The translations under genes were made by a program, and so were the position numbers. Shown piece after piece: positions 1 through 5,820 of a DNA stretch of 27,422 bases. Source of the stretch: CAVSWT01 sp963731745 (GTDB lineage: Bacteria; Bacteroidota; Ignavibacteria; Ignavibacteriales; Ignavibacteriaceae). Position 1 is the stretch's first letter, and every line of letters begins with the position of its first letter. Location of the stretch: contig CAVSWT010000020.1 in NCBI GenBank assembly GCA_963731745.1, positions 1 to 27,422 on the forward strand, written 5' to 3'. Below the pieces are notes generated by a model. That model did no database searches and was not told the DNA's origin. It was given only the letters and a program-made list of their open reading frames with translations.

Positions 1-80
1 CGTTCTAAGATTTCATGAGAAATGCGGGTAATTATTCTTTTCAAACCAACTTCATCTACTATTTTTGCTTTTATGTCCAT
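1..80 (-). CDS. pyrR: PyrR, pyrimidine regulator / uracil phosphoribosyltransferase (N-terminal fragment)
   Basis: Reading leftwards from the ATG at 78-80, the 26 complete codons begin MDIKAKIVDEVGL and continue KRIITRISHEILER, which matches the N-terminus of the PyrR family (the ALTRIAHEMIERN-like segment of the Bacillus protein). The gene runs off the left edge, so the PRPP loop and RNA-binding residues are not visible. Known family role: PyrR binds pyr-operon leader RNA when UMP is high, and it also has uracil phosphoribosyltransferase activity in many members. pyrR is often the first gene of a pyrimidine operon, so pyrB/pyrC-type genes may lie beyond the edge; that is inference. The start is supported by GAGG about 11 bases upstream, although this SD lies inside a hairpin (see the leader entry). 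The call rests on about 26 residues only. Confidence 0.72.
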   Translation of the reverse strand, partial: MDIKAKIVDEVGLKRIITRISHEILE

Positions 81-84
81 ATAT

Positions 85-115
85 AAAAAATCCTCTTTGG
101 CTTCTGCCGCAGAGG
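85..115 (-). promoter_or_regulatory. pyrR leader hairpin with U-run (attenuator or SD-sequestering element)
   Basis: On the minus strand CCTCT (111-115) pairs with AGAGG (92-96). Inside it GGC pairs with GCC around an AGAA loop, separated by a 2x2 internal loop. The hairpin is followed directly by A and six T (85-90), five bases before the pyrR ATG. The 3' arm AGAGG is also the only plausible Shine-Dalgarno for pyrR. It could therefore act as an intrinsic terminator, or block ribosome binding, or both. Regulation by PyrR is inference from the gene identity. Confidence 0.5.
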
Positions 116-172
116 TTCCTTTTATTTTTGTTGTATTTTGATTTCTTTCATCCTTATCCATCTCGCGGATAG

Positions 173-201
173 ATTTAAAGGTTAATATTTTTGTTTGTCA
201 A
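173..201 (-). promoter_or_regulatory. Candidate promoter for pyrR
   Basis: On the minus strand a perfect -35 TTGACA (196-201) is separated by exactly 17 bases from TTAAAT (173-178), which matches the -10 consensus at four of six positions. Transcription would start near 165-167, giving a leader of roughly 85 bases before pyrR. It is a sequence match only. Confidence 0.4.
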
Positions 202-210
202 ACTTATAAT
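182..210 (+). promoter_or_regulatory. Candidate divergent promoter towards the GIY-YIG/tRNA-Pro patch
   Basis: On the plus strand a perfect TATAAT (205-210) lies 17 bases downstream of TTAATA (182-187, four of six to TTGACA). It overlaps the minus-strand pyrR promoter candidate base for base, so the two could not be occupied together. The downstream transcript would enter the tRNA-like sequence at 319. Confidence 0.3.
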
Positions 211-318
211 GATTGGAAATAAAAGTAAAGAAATATTTTATTATTAATTTTAAGAAATTAAAATTACTTGTAAAATGATTTCAAAGGGTTTATTTTATTG
301 TCGCTCTTTGATAAAAAT

Positions 319-393
319 TCGGGGTGTAGCCCCGATTTACATCGGGATAAACTCCGCCAAGTTAGCGTGTCCCGATTCAATTGGGAAGGTCTC
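319..393 (+). other. 5' tRNA-like fragment (degenerate tRNA-Pro relative) interrupted by palindromes
   Basis: Bases 319-330 (TCGGGGTGTAGC) are identical to the start of the intact tRNA-Pro at 681-692. A 25-base stretch containing the perfect palindrome CCCGAT-TTAC-ATCGGG (331-346) follows. Then comes a D-arm-like GCCAAGTTAGCGTG, compared with GCCCGGTTAGCGCG in the tRNA. The next 17 bases have the shape of an anticodon arm (5 bp, 7-base loop) but with sequence TCCCG-loop-TGGGA. Similarity ends after AGGTCTC, where the T-arm is missing and the GIY-YIG gene begins. Bases 362-393 recur at 799-830 with 29 of 32 identical. I read this as a broken tRNA copy and not a working tRNA. Confidence 0.6.
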
Positions 394-660
394 GTGGAAA
401 TATATTTCACATATATAATTGAATCTGAAAAAAGTAAAAGGTGGTATTACGGGCATTCAAATGATTTAGAAAGAAGACTGATAGAACATAATTCCGGTCA
501 AAATAAATCAACAAGAAATAATGGTCCATGGGAATTAATTTTTAAGAGACCATTTGATACTAAGTCAGAAGCAAATAAATTCGAATTGGAATTAAAAAAA
601 CTTAAAAATAAGGAATACATCAAATTTAAATATCAACAATATTTTATAAATTATTTTTAA
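394..660 (+). CDS. GIY-YIG domain protein (single-domain nuclease family)
   Basis: The 88-residue product from the GTG at 394 is essentially one GIY-YIG domain. A TYI triad lies near residue 6-8 and YYG at 18-20. The arginine of DLERRL is near 28, a histidine is at 32 (EHNSG), and a glutamate-rich helix (EANKFELELK) supplies the expected distal acidic residue. The family includes UvrC-type and homing nucleases. Stand-alone members of this size (YhbQ-like) have mostly unproven roles. A longer reading from TTG at 298 would add 32 residues, but those simply translate the tRNA-like sequence, so I prefer GTG at 394 with GGGAAGG (383-389) just upstream. The stop is 21 bases before tRNA-Pro. Direct repeats bracket this gene and the tRNA, suggesting a small mobile or recombined unit. 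Nuclease activity is not established. Confidence 0.75.
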   Translation: MEIYFTYIIESEKSKRWYYGHSNDLERRLIEHNSGQNKSTRNNGPWELIFKRPFDTKSEANKFELELKKLKNKEYIKFKYQQYFINYF

Positions 661-681
661 ATTAAATATAAAACTTTTCTT

Positions 682-756
682 CGGGGTGTAGCGCAGCCCG
701 GTTAGCGCGCTTCGTTCGGGACGAAGAGGTCCCCGGTTCGAATCCGGGCACCCCGA
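682..756 (+). tRNA. tRNA-Pro (anticodon CGG)
   Basis: A 75-base cloverleaf. The acceptor CGGGGTG (682-688) pairs with CACCCCG (749-755), and the discriminator is A756. The D-arm GCGC/GCGC encloses a 10-base loop. The anticodon arm CTTCG-TTCGGGA-CGAAG puts anticodon CGG at 717-719, reading CCG (proline). The T-arm CCCGG-TTCGAAT-CCGGG is canonical. The 3' CCA is not encoded. The 3' end (727-759) is repeated at 824-856 with one mismatch. Confidence 0.96.
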
Positions 757-798
757 CTTTTCTTCACTGTCTTTATTTCTTTTTTTGTCTGCCATAAC

Positions 799-853
799 TT
801 AGCGCGTCCCGATTCTATCGGGAAGGTCTCCGGTTCGAATCCGGGCACCCCGA
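799..853 (+). other. 3' tRNA fragment (pseudo-tRNA: anticodon arm to acceptor)
   Basis: This starts inside a D-arm (TTAGCGCG) and continues with a 17-base anticodon-arm shape TCCCG-ATTCTAT-CGGGA and AGGTC. It ends with a T-arm and acceptor 3' strand identical to tRNA-Pro (CGGTTCGAATCCGGG then CACCCCGA). The 5' acceptor strand and most of the D-arm are absent upstream, where the sequence is T-rich, so it cannot fold as a tRNA. The anticodon-arm region is also the perfect palindrome CCCGAT-TCT-ATCGGG (808-822). Confidence 0.7.
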
Positions 854-1000
854 CTTCATATCACATTTCTACTTAAGCTCAACTAGATTTCATCCATATC
901 TATTCACTTTAAATTATTTTTTTACTATTCTCTAATTACTCGTTTCCAAAATTTCTAAAAAAATCTTCTGTTTGTAATTATTAACCAATAGGATAAATAC

Positions 1001-1717
1001 ATGAAAACAGTTTTTCATCCATCAAATTCAAGAGGACATGCAAATCACGATTGGTTAGATACTTATCATACTTTTAGCTTTGCAAATTATTACGATGAGG
1101 AAAGAACTCACTTTGGAGCATTAAGAGTTTTGAATGACGACAGTGTAGAAGGCGGAAAAGGTTTTGGTACTCACCAGCATGACAATATGGAAATAATTAC
1201 AATTCCTACCGAAGGAGCTTTGGAACATAAAGACAGCATGGGAAACGCAGGTGTAATTCAGAAAAATGAAGTGCAGGTTATGTCAGCTGGAACAGGAATT
1301 TTTCATTCTGAATTTAACAAAAATCGAGATTTAAAAGTTAAATTTTTTCAAATTTGGATTATCCCTAATAAACAAAATGTTCATCCGCGTTATCAACAAA
1401 AAAATTTCAATCCGGAAGAATATAAAAATAAATTGCTGGAAATTGTTTCCCCGGTTTTATCTGATAAAAACTTGTGGGTATATCAAGATGCCTGGTTTCA
1501 TCTGGGAAAATTAGATCCGGGATTTGAAACAGAATATAAAATTAAAAAATCGGGAAATGGTATTTATGCTTTTGTAATTGAAGGTGATGTTACAATTGAA
1601 GATCAAAAATTAGAAAAACGGGACGGTATGGGTTTGTGGGAAGTCGATAAAATTAATATTAAATCAAATTCTATTTCCGAATTATTATTAATTGAAGTTC
1701 CGATGAAATTAGAATAG
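1001..1717 (+). CDS. Pirin family protein, YhhW-like quercetin 2,3-dioxygenase homologue
   Basis: The 238-residue protein matches the pirin/YhhW family from end to end (E. coli YhhW is 231). The N-terminal block SRGHANHDWLDTYHTFSF leads into the first cupin barrel with GFGTHQHDNMEI. Later blocks are EHKDSMGN and QVMSAGTGIFHSEFN. The four metal ligands are all present (His58, His60, His102, Glu104). Known members oxidise quercetin in vitro with a bound transition metal, and the physiological substrate is usually unknown. The C-terminal cupin half (about 140-238) is more divergent, as usual. The start ATG has AGGA at 992-995. No operon partner is evident: the next gene begins 87 bases on. Family assignment is firm; the substrate is not. 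Confidence 0.9.
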   Translation: MKTVFHPSNSRGHANHDWLDTYHTFSFANYYDEERTHFGALRVLNDDSVEGGKGFGTHQHDNMEIITIPTEGALEHKDSMGNAGVIQKNEVQVMSAGTGIFHSEFNKNRDLKVKFFQIWIIPNKQNVHPRYQQKNFNPEEYKNKLLEIVSPVLSDKNLWVYQDAWFHLGKLDPGFETEYKIKKSGNGIYAFVIEGDVTIEDQKLEKRDGMGLWEVDKINIKSNSISELLLIEVPMKLE

Positions 1718-1804
1718 CAATTAATTTTTATTTTAGAAAATTATTCAAACACAAAAAATATTGTAGCTTTTATAATTATTACAAATAAAACGGAAGGGAT
1801 TGAT

Positions 1805-2461
1805 ATGAAAAATAAAAAGATTGGCATTCTTGGCTCGGGTGTAGTTGGAAAAGCACTTGCAGCCGGATTCATTAACTACGAAAATGAGGCTATGATCGGA
1901 ACAAATCATCCTTCTAAATTAGATGATTGGAAGGCTTCGGTTGGTAAATCAGTCAGCATCGGCAGCTTTTCTGATGCAGCAAAATTCGGAGAAATCATCG
2001 TTCTAGCCGTAAAAGGAACCGCGGCAATGGATGTATTAAATTAGATGGAGGCGAATCAAATTTATCAGGTAAAACAATTATTGACGCAACAAATCCCAAT
2101 CGCAGATGCACCGCCAACAAACGGTGTTATAAAATTTTTTACAAGCCTAGATAAATCGTTAATGGAAGAATTACAAGAAAATTTTCCAAAAGCTAATTTT
2201 GTAAAAGCATTTAACAGCGTCGGTAATTCCTTAATGGTAAATCCAGATTTCGATGGTATTAAACCTACAATGTTTATTTGCGGGGATGATGCTAATGCAA
2301 AAAAGGAAGTAACTGAAATAACAAATCAATTTGGTTTTGAAACTGAAGATATGGGTGCGATTGAAGCTGCAAGAGCAATTGAACCATTGTGTATTTTGTG
2401 GTGCATTCCAGGATTTATCCAAAATAAATGGATGCATGCTTTTAAACTTTTGAAGATGTAA
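1805..2461 (+). pseudogene. NADPH-dependent F420 reductase-like Rossmann protein, interrupted by two compensating frameshifts
   Basis: The first 79 codons encode a Rossmann start (KKIGILGSGVVGKALAAGF, GxGxxG) and end at a TAG (2042-2044). Reading the next 55 bases in the -1 frame restores the expected continuation (LDGGESNLSG, then KTIIDATNP). The original frame then resumes with IADAPPTNGVIKFFTSLD and runs to a typical family C-terminus (ARAIEPLCILWCIPGF). One A is missing in the run at 2038-2040 and one C is extra at 2095-2097. The rebuilt protein would be about 218 residues, normal for this oxidoreductase group (the F420-dependent NADP reductase superfamily; true cofactor use unproven). 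A good SD (GAAGGGA) precedes the ATG. The disruption may be real decay or a sequence error. The ATG at 2045 is spurious. Confidence 0.82.
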
Positions 2462-2490
2462 CTAGTTTAAAATCTTAAACTATTTAATTT

Positions 2491-2533
2491 GACTCGCATT
2501 CATTTAATTAATAATGAATGTGAGTCTTTTTTT
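2491..2533 (+). terminator. Rho-independent terminator after the F420-reductase-like gene
   Basis: A 14-bp stem pairs GACTCGCATTCATT (2491-2504) with AATGAATGTGAGTC (2513-2526), with one G-T wobble and an 8-base loop. Seven T follow (2527-2533). It lies 30 bases after the stop codon and is the strongest terminator in the window. Confidence 0.92.
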
Positions 2534-2573
2534 AAATCATTTCATAACAGCCTCAAGCATCAAAAACTTTATT

Positions 2574-2602
2574 TTGCTTATTAAAGAATTCTATTGTATT
2601 AT
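2574..2602 (+). promoter_or_regulatory. Candidate promoter of the envelope-protein cassette
   Basis: TTGCTT (2574-2579), a 17-base spacer, then TATTAT (2597-2602, five of six to TATAAT). It sits between the strong terminator ending at 2533 and the ATG at 2647, where a promoter for the next three genes is needed. Confidence 0.5.
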
Positions 2603-2646
2603 TATCATAGCTGAAACTTTTATCCCCAAAAAATAAAATAATCTCA

Positions 2647-3468
2647 ATGACGACTAATAAAAGTATTACTCAACGGCTAACTTGGGTTTATATAAGCGGC
2701 GCTGCTTTTTTAATTACCTTTATTCTTGCGATACTGCTGATAATATTTTCACAAAAATTATCAGCCTACGGTATTACAAGTTCATTCTTCTATATTCTTT
2801 TGATTCCATTGGGACTTTGTGCCGCCGCATTTTTATTTGGGGCTCTTAATTCTCTCGCCGATTATACAGGCAATGTAGTTTATGGTAAACTTAAATTATC
2901 TGGTCCTGTTGTAATTTTTTGTCTGGTTATTATCGGCGGTTTTTATTTAGCAAAACCCGATTCTACATTTTTATTAACAGTGCGGATTCAAACAGAAAAT
3001 GATAAGCCAATTAAGGATGGATTTATAACTGCATATATCGGTTCACAAGGCGTTAAACATAAAATTGAAGAAAATGGAGAAGTGCTTTTTGCTGACGTTC
3101 CATCGCAATTCTTAGGCAAACAAATTAATTTCAAAATTGATGTAAACGGTTATCAAATGGCTAACAAAACCCCTATAACCATACCGGAAGATAAAATAAT
3201 TAACCTTCAAATTGATAAAAGGAAATATTCAACTGTAGTTAGAGGAACAGTCATCGATTCATCGGGAAACACAATCTCAAATGTATTATTAGACTTTGAC
3301 AGCGGGCTTGCTTCTGCAACCAGTGATGCTTCAGGAAGATTTGCTGTCAGCATTCCCAGAGCGGCAGGAAGTTCTATTCTGTTGCTAGCTTCAAAGAATG
3401 GAAAGATTGGTCACAATGATTATGTGGTTATACCGGAGCAGAATTCTTTAATAATAAATTTCAAATGA
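2647..3468 (+). CDS. Inner-membrane protein with three TM helices and C-terminal carboxypeptidase-regulatory-like domain
   Basis: Not recognised as a named family. The 273 residues begin with a short basic tail and three hydrophobic helices (about 12-35, 43-66 and 85-103). These are followed by about 170 soluble residues rich in beta strands. Residues around 190-273 (TVVRGTVIDSSGNTISNVLL, then TSDASGRFAVSIP) have the G-x-V-x-D-x-x-G-x-x-(I/L)-x-x-V pattern of carboxypeptidase-D regulatory-like or Ig-fold modules. A more divergent strand-rich segment lies at about 107-185. The next gene starts 4 bases after the stop and carries the same type of domain at its N-terminus, so they are probably co-expressed. 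An envelope or sensory role would be a guess. Confidence 0.7.
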   Translation: MTTNKSITQRLTWVYISGAAFLITFILAILLIIFSQKLSAYGITSSFFYILLIPLGLCAAAFLFGALNSLADYTGNVVYGKLKLSGPVVIFCLVIIGGFYLAKPDSTFLLTVRIQTENDKPIKDGFITAYIGSQGVKHKIEENGEVLFADVPSQFLGKQINFKIDVNGYQMANKTPITIPEDKIINLQIDKRKYSTVVRGTVIDSSGNTISNVLLDFDSGLASATSDASGRFAVSIPRAAGSSILLLASKNGKIGHNDYVVIPEQNSLIINFK

Positions 3469-3472
3469 TTTA

Positions 3473-4462
3473 ATGAAAACTGGCATCTTAATTTTGTTTT
3501 TGTTTATTTTCACTTTCCCCGGAATTATATCCGCACAAACCATTACCTTAAAAGGTAAAGTTTATGATGAAAATAAAAATCCAGTTAAAAATATTTCATT
3601 AAGATTTAGCACTATAGGCAGTATCACCACAACAAATTCAGGTGAATTTATGATTGAATTGCCGGATAATCTTATTTCAGTAGACGTAGAAACTGAAGAT
3701 AAAAATTGGATCATTCTTTATCCTATCGATAACAGAATTTTAGTTCCATCTGACAATAACGGTTTAATTAAAATAGTGGTGTCTAAAGAACATAAACCGC
3801 AATCGATAAAGCCTGAAGATGCCGCAAAAAACTTTGATAAATTAGAATCGTTGTTAATTGATATTGGAGTCGCCAAAACCGAATTAAAAAATTTGTTAGA
3901 AAATTATTCGCAAAAGGAAGCTGACTATTATAACTTACAAAAGGATAGCATACTAAATGCAATTTTGAATGATAAAAAAAGTGAAAAATTCGGAATAATA
4001 TCTAGAGCTTTGTTAGACTATGTTGGCAAAATTAAAAACAGTAGAAATGATTTTAAATTGTTAACTCAAATCACAATTTACAATCATGAAATTACTGATG
4101 CCATAAAAAAATCAATTCAGGAATATAATGCCAGTTATAATGAGATAAATAATAATAAATACATATATCAAAAAAATGTCAAAGATTATTGGAATGATAA
4201 AAGTCTTGCTGATTCATTACTGCAAACTATTAATTATATTTTAGATGAAATTCATCAACCATGTTTTCTGAAATTGAATGATTATATTCTAGATATAAAT
4301 AGAATTGTAACTGGACAAATTTCTGATTCCGAGGAAAGAAGTAAATTGAAAGAATCTACTTCTAAAAGAATTGAATCTGTTTTAAAAGAAATTAATATTA
4401 AAGTCCCGGCCATGGAAAAAAAGGTAAATGATATAATCATTAAATTAAAAGACTCAGCATGA
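3473..4462 (+). CDS. Secreted protein: signal peptide, carboxypeptidase-regulatory-like domain, helical/coiled-coil tail
   Basis: Residues 1-21 are a clear signal peptide (KTGILILFLFIFTF, then IISAQ with likely cleavage after SAQ or ISA). Residues 25-90 (TLKGKVYDENKNPVKNISLR, TTTNSGEFMIELP) form the carboxypeptidase-regulatory-like beta-sandwich common in Bacteroidota-type secreted and outer-membrane proteins. From about residue 105 to 329 the protein is charged and helical, with heptad-like stretches and many Asn/Lys, suggesting a periplasmic coiled coil. No catalytic motif is visible. There is no good SD, so translation is probably coupled to the gene 4 bases upstream. Function unknown. Confidence 0.7.
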   Translation: MKTGILILFLFIFTFPGIISAQTITLKGKVYDENKNPVKNISLRFSTIGSITTTNSGEFMIELPDNLISVDVETEDKNWIILYPIDNRILVPSDNNGLIKIVVSKEHKPQSIKPEDAAKNFDKLESLLIDIGVAKTELKNLLENYSQKEADYYNLQKDSILNAILNDKKSEKFGIISRALLDYVGKIKNSRNDFKLLTQITIYNHEITDAIKKSIQEYNASYNEINNNKYIYQKNVKDYWNDKSLADSLLQTINYILDEIHQPCFLKLNDYILDINRIVTGQISDSEERSKLKESTSKRIESVLKEINIKVPAMEKKVNDIIIKLKDSA

Positions 4463-4483
4463 ATTAAATTTGAAGGGATAATT

Positions 4484-4876
4484 ATGAAAAAGTATAATCT
4501 AATTTTTTTCTATCTGCTCACAGTTTTATTTGTATGTTTAAATTCATGTACAACGGATAGTAATAATCCAGTAGATACCGGCGGCGTTATTCCAAACTTC
4601 GATAATGATTGGCATGATATCAACGATTTGAATCATACATTTTCATTTTTTCAAATCGATAAAGGTGTTAACCATGGATTTTTTAACGGCAGTGAAATTT
4701 ATCCCGACTCAAATATTTCAGGTGACTTACTTGGAGTATTTACAAATAATGATCTTGAATTTGATTCTCAAAGAGGGGCGACAATTGTTAGATTTAATGG
4801 TACAATAACAAGCGATACAACAATGAACTTAACGTACTTCGGCAGATCAATTACACTAAGAAAAGGAAATCCATAA
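4484..4876 (+). CDS. Small putative lipoprotein
   Basis: The 130-residue product has a lipoprotein signal peptide: Lys-Lys, a hydrophobic stretch, then LNSC with the lipobox Cys near residue 22, followed by TTDSNNP. The mature part, about 105 residues, is Asp/Asn-rich and probably beta (NGSEIYPDSNISG, GATIVRFNGTITS). No known domain is recognised. GAAGGGAT lies 4 bases before the ATG. It follows the secreted coiled-coil protein by 21 bases and completes a three-gene envelope cassette (inner membrane, periplasm, lipoprotein). Localisation is inferred from the signal; function is unknown. Confidence 0.68.
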   Translation: MKKYNLIFFYLLTVLFVCLNSCTTDSNNPVDTGGVIPNFDNDWHDINDLNHTFSFFQIDKGVNHGFFNGSEIYPDSNISGDLLGVFTNNDLEFDSQRGATIVRFNGTITSDTTMNLTYFGRSITLRKGNP

Positions 4877-4937
4877 AAATTATTTAATAGAATAAAATTT
4901 TTTAAATTAAAGTTTGAAATGAAAACAATCTTAAATC

Positions 4938-4964
4938 TTGACACTTAACTCTTCTAATTATAGT
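4938..4964 (+). promoter_or_regulatory. Candidate promoter of yajQ
   Basis: A perfect TTGACA (4938-4943) is followed after 15 bases by TATAGT (4959-4964), with TTTG directly after, reminiscent of the Bacteroidota -7 element. The spacer is short for a classical sigma-70 promoter. It lies 42 bases before the yajQ start. Confidence 0.35.
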
Positions 4965-5006
4965 TTGGAATAAATAGAATATTTTTAATTTTGAATAAAG
5001 GTAATC

Positions 5007-5504
5007 ATGGCACAAAATCATACATTCGATATAGTTTCCGAAATTGATTTGCAGGAAGCTGACAATGCAGTAAATCAAGCAGTTAAAGAAATTAATCAGC
5101 GTTACGATCTTAAAGATTCTCATACAACTGTTGAATTAAATAAAAAAGATAAAATTATAAACATTAATTCAAAAGATGATTATGCACTGAAGGCTAGTGT
5201 TGATATTCTTCAATCTAAATTTATAAAACGAAGTATTTCAATTAAGGCTTTAAAGTTGAATGAACCTGAGCCAGCAGCAAACAGCAGGGTGAGACAAAAG
5301 ATTGATTTGCAAAGCGGGATTTCCAAAGAGAATGCAAAAAAAATTACATCATTAATTAAAAATTCAAAACTAAAAGTAAATGCTCAGATTCAGGATGAAC
5401 AAGTAAGAGTTCAAGGTGCTAAAATTGATGATTTACAGGAGGTAATTAAAATGGTAAAAGAAGCCGATTTGGATTTTCCTACTCAGTTTGTAAATATGAA
5501 ATAA
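5007..5504 (+). CDS. yajQ: YajQ family nucleotide-binding protein
   Basis: The 165-residue protein matches the YajQ/UPF0234 family over its whole length. The N-terminus is HTFDIVSEIDLQEADNAVNQ. The RYDLKDS segment and the C-terminal KITSLIKNSKLKVNAQIQDE and DLQEVIKMVKEADLDFP blocks follow. The fold is a pair of ferredoxin-like domains. Known members bind tRNA/GTP weakly in vitro, and one Xanthomonas homologue binds cyclic di-GMP and regulates transcription; whether that applies here is unknown. The ATG has AAAGG five bases upstream. It stands alone, with about 100 bases before the next start. Confidence 0.92.
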   Translation: MAQNHTFDIVSEIDLQEADNAVNQAVKEINQRYDLKDSHTTVELNKKDKIININSKDDYALKASVDILQSKFIKRSISIKALKLNEPEPAANSRVRQKIDLQSGISKENAKKITSLIKNSKLKVNAQIQDEQVRVQGAKIDDLQEVIKMVKEADLDFPTQFVNMK

Positions 5505-5601
5505 AAATTAATTAATGAAAATATTAATAGATTGGTATTTACTCTCATTAATTAATTTCTAAATTGCAGTGTAACTTAAATTTGATTTGGGAGATGATGT
5601 T

Positions 5602-5817
5602 ATGCAAACCGATGATGAATTGAATTGGGTATGTCAATATTGTGGAGTTAGAAATTTTGTTTGGGTTGATTTAACAATCCAGGGAAAACAAGATTTTGTG
5701 GAAGATTGCAGGATATGCTGCCGCCCCAACAGAATTATTATTACTGTTGACAACAATGTTCAAAGCGTTGAAGAAGAAAGCGCCGTTGTTATAGAATCCA
5801 GGCCAAGCGACGAATAA
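5602..5817 (+). CDS. CPXCG-motif cysteine-rich (zinc-ribbon) protein
   Basis: A 71-residue protein with two Cys pairs: WVCQYCG (Cys11, Cys14) and EDCRICCRP (Cys36, Cys39, with an extra Cys40). The arrangement, plus the QDFVEDC segment, fits the small CPXCG cysteine-rich family, although the first motif here is C-Q-Y-C and not C-P-x-C. Metal binding is inferred from the motif; function is unknown in the family. The ATG at 5602 is preferred over the TTG at 5587 because GGGAG (5589-5593) lies 8 bases before it. The acidic Ser/Glu-rich tail is probably disordered. It converges on a minus-strand small ORF with a 3-base gap. Confidence 0.8.
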   Translation: MQTDDELNWVCQYCGVRNFVWVDLTIQGKQDFVEDCRICCRPNRIIITVDNNVQSVEEESAVVIESRPSDE

Positions 5818-5820
5818 TAA

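Larger units (their letters stand above)
362..830 (+). mobile_element. Possible small insertion bounded by 32-bp direct repeats, carrying GIY-YIG ORF and tRNA-Pro
   Basis: Bases 362-393 and 799-830 are direct repeats (29/32). The left copy is preceded by a 5' tRNA-like half (319-361) and the right copy is followed by a 3' tRNA half (831-853). Deleting one repeat plus the interior would rejoin the two halves into one tRNA-shaped sequence. The interior holds the GIY-YIG gene and a complete tRNA-Pro. That is the geometry of an insertion into a tRNA gene that brings a replacement tRNA, but it could also come from unequal recombination among tandem tRNA copies. No transposase or integrase is present. 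Confidence 0.35.

Noticed and set aside
155..171. PyrR-binding loop (TATCC-GCGAGAT-GGATA hairpin with a CCGCGA hexamer) upstream of pyrR
   Set aside because: The hexamer fits the CNGNGA loop pattern but the flanking stem does not pair in register with it, and the best promoter would start transcription inside the hairpin.
298..393. N-terminal extension of the GIY-YIG protein from TTG at 298
   Set aside because: The added 32 residues translate tRNA-like DNA and a palindrome; the conserved domain starts right after GTG 394.
592..795. Minus-strand ORF with a CPDSNRGPLRP-type peptide
   Set aside because: It is the antisense translation of tRNA-Pro, a well-known annotation artefact; there is no SD or coding signal.
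799..853. A functional tRNA-Arg (loop would present TCT) or a trans-split tRNA with the 5' fragment at 319
   Set aside because: The 5' acceptor strand and D-arm are missing here, and the left fragment carries a 25-base insert in its D-arm. The anticodon-like triplets differ (TCA versus TCT) and fall inside a palindrome, so they are likely accidental.
2045..2104. Independent gene starting at ATG 2045
   Set aside because: The first 19 codons are out of frame with the conserved sequence; the region is the middle of the frameshifted F420-reductase-like gene.
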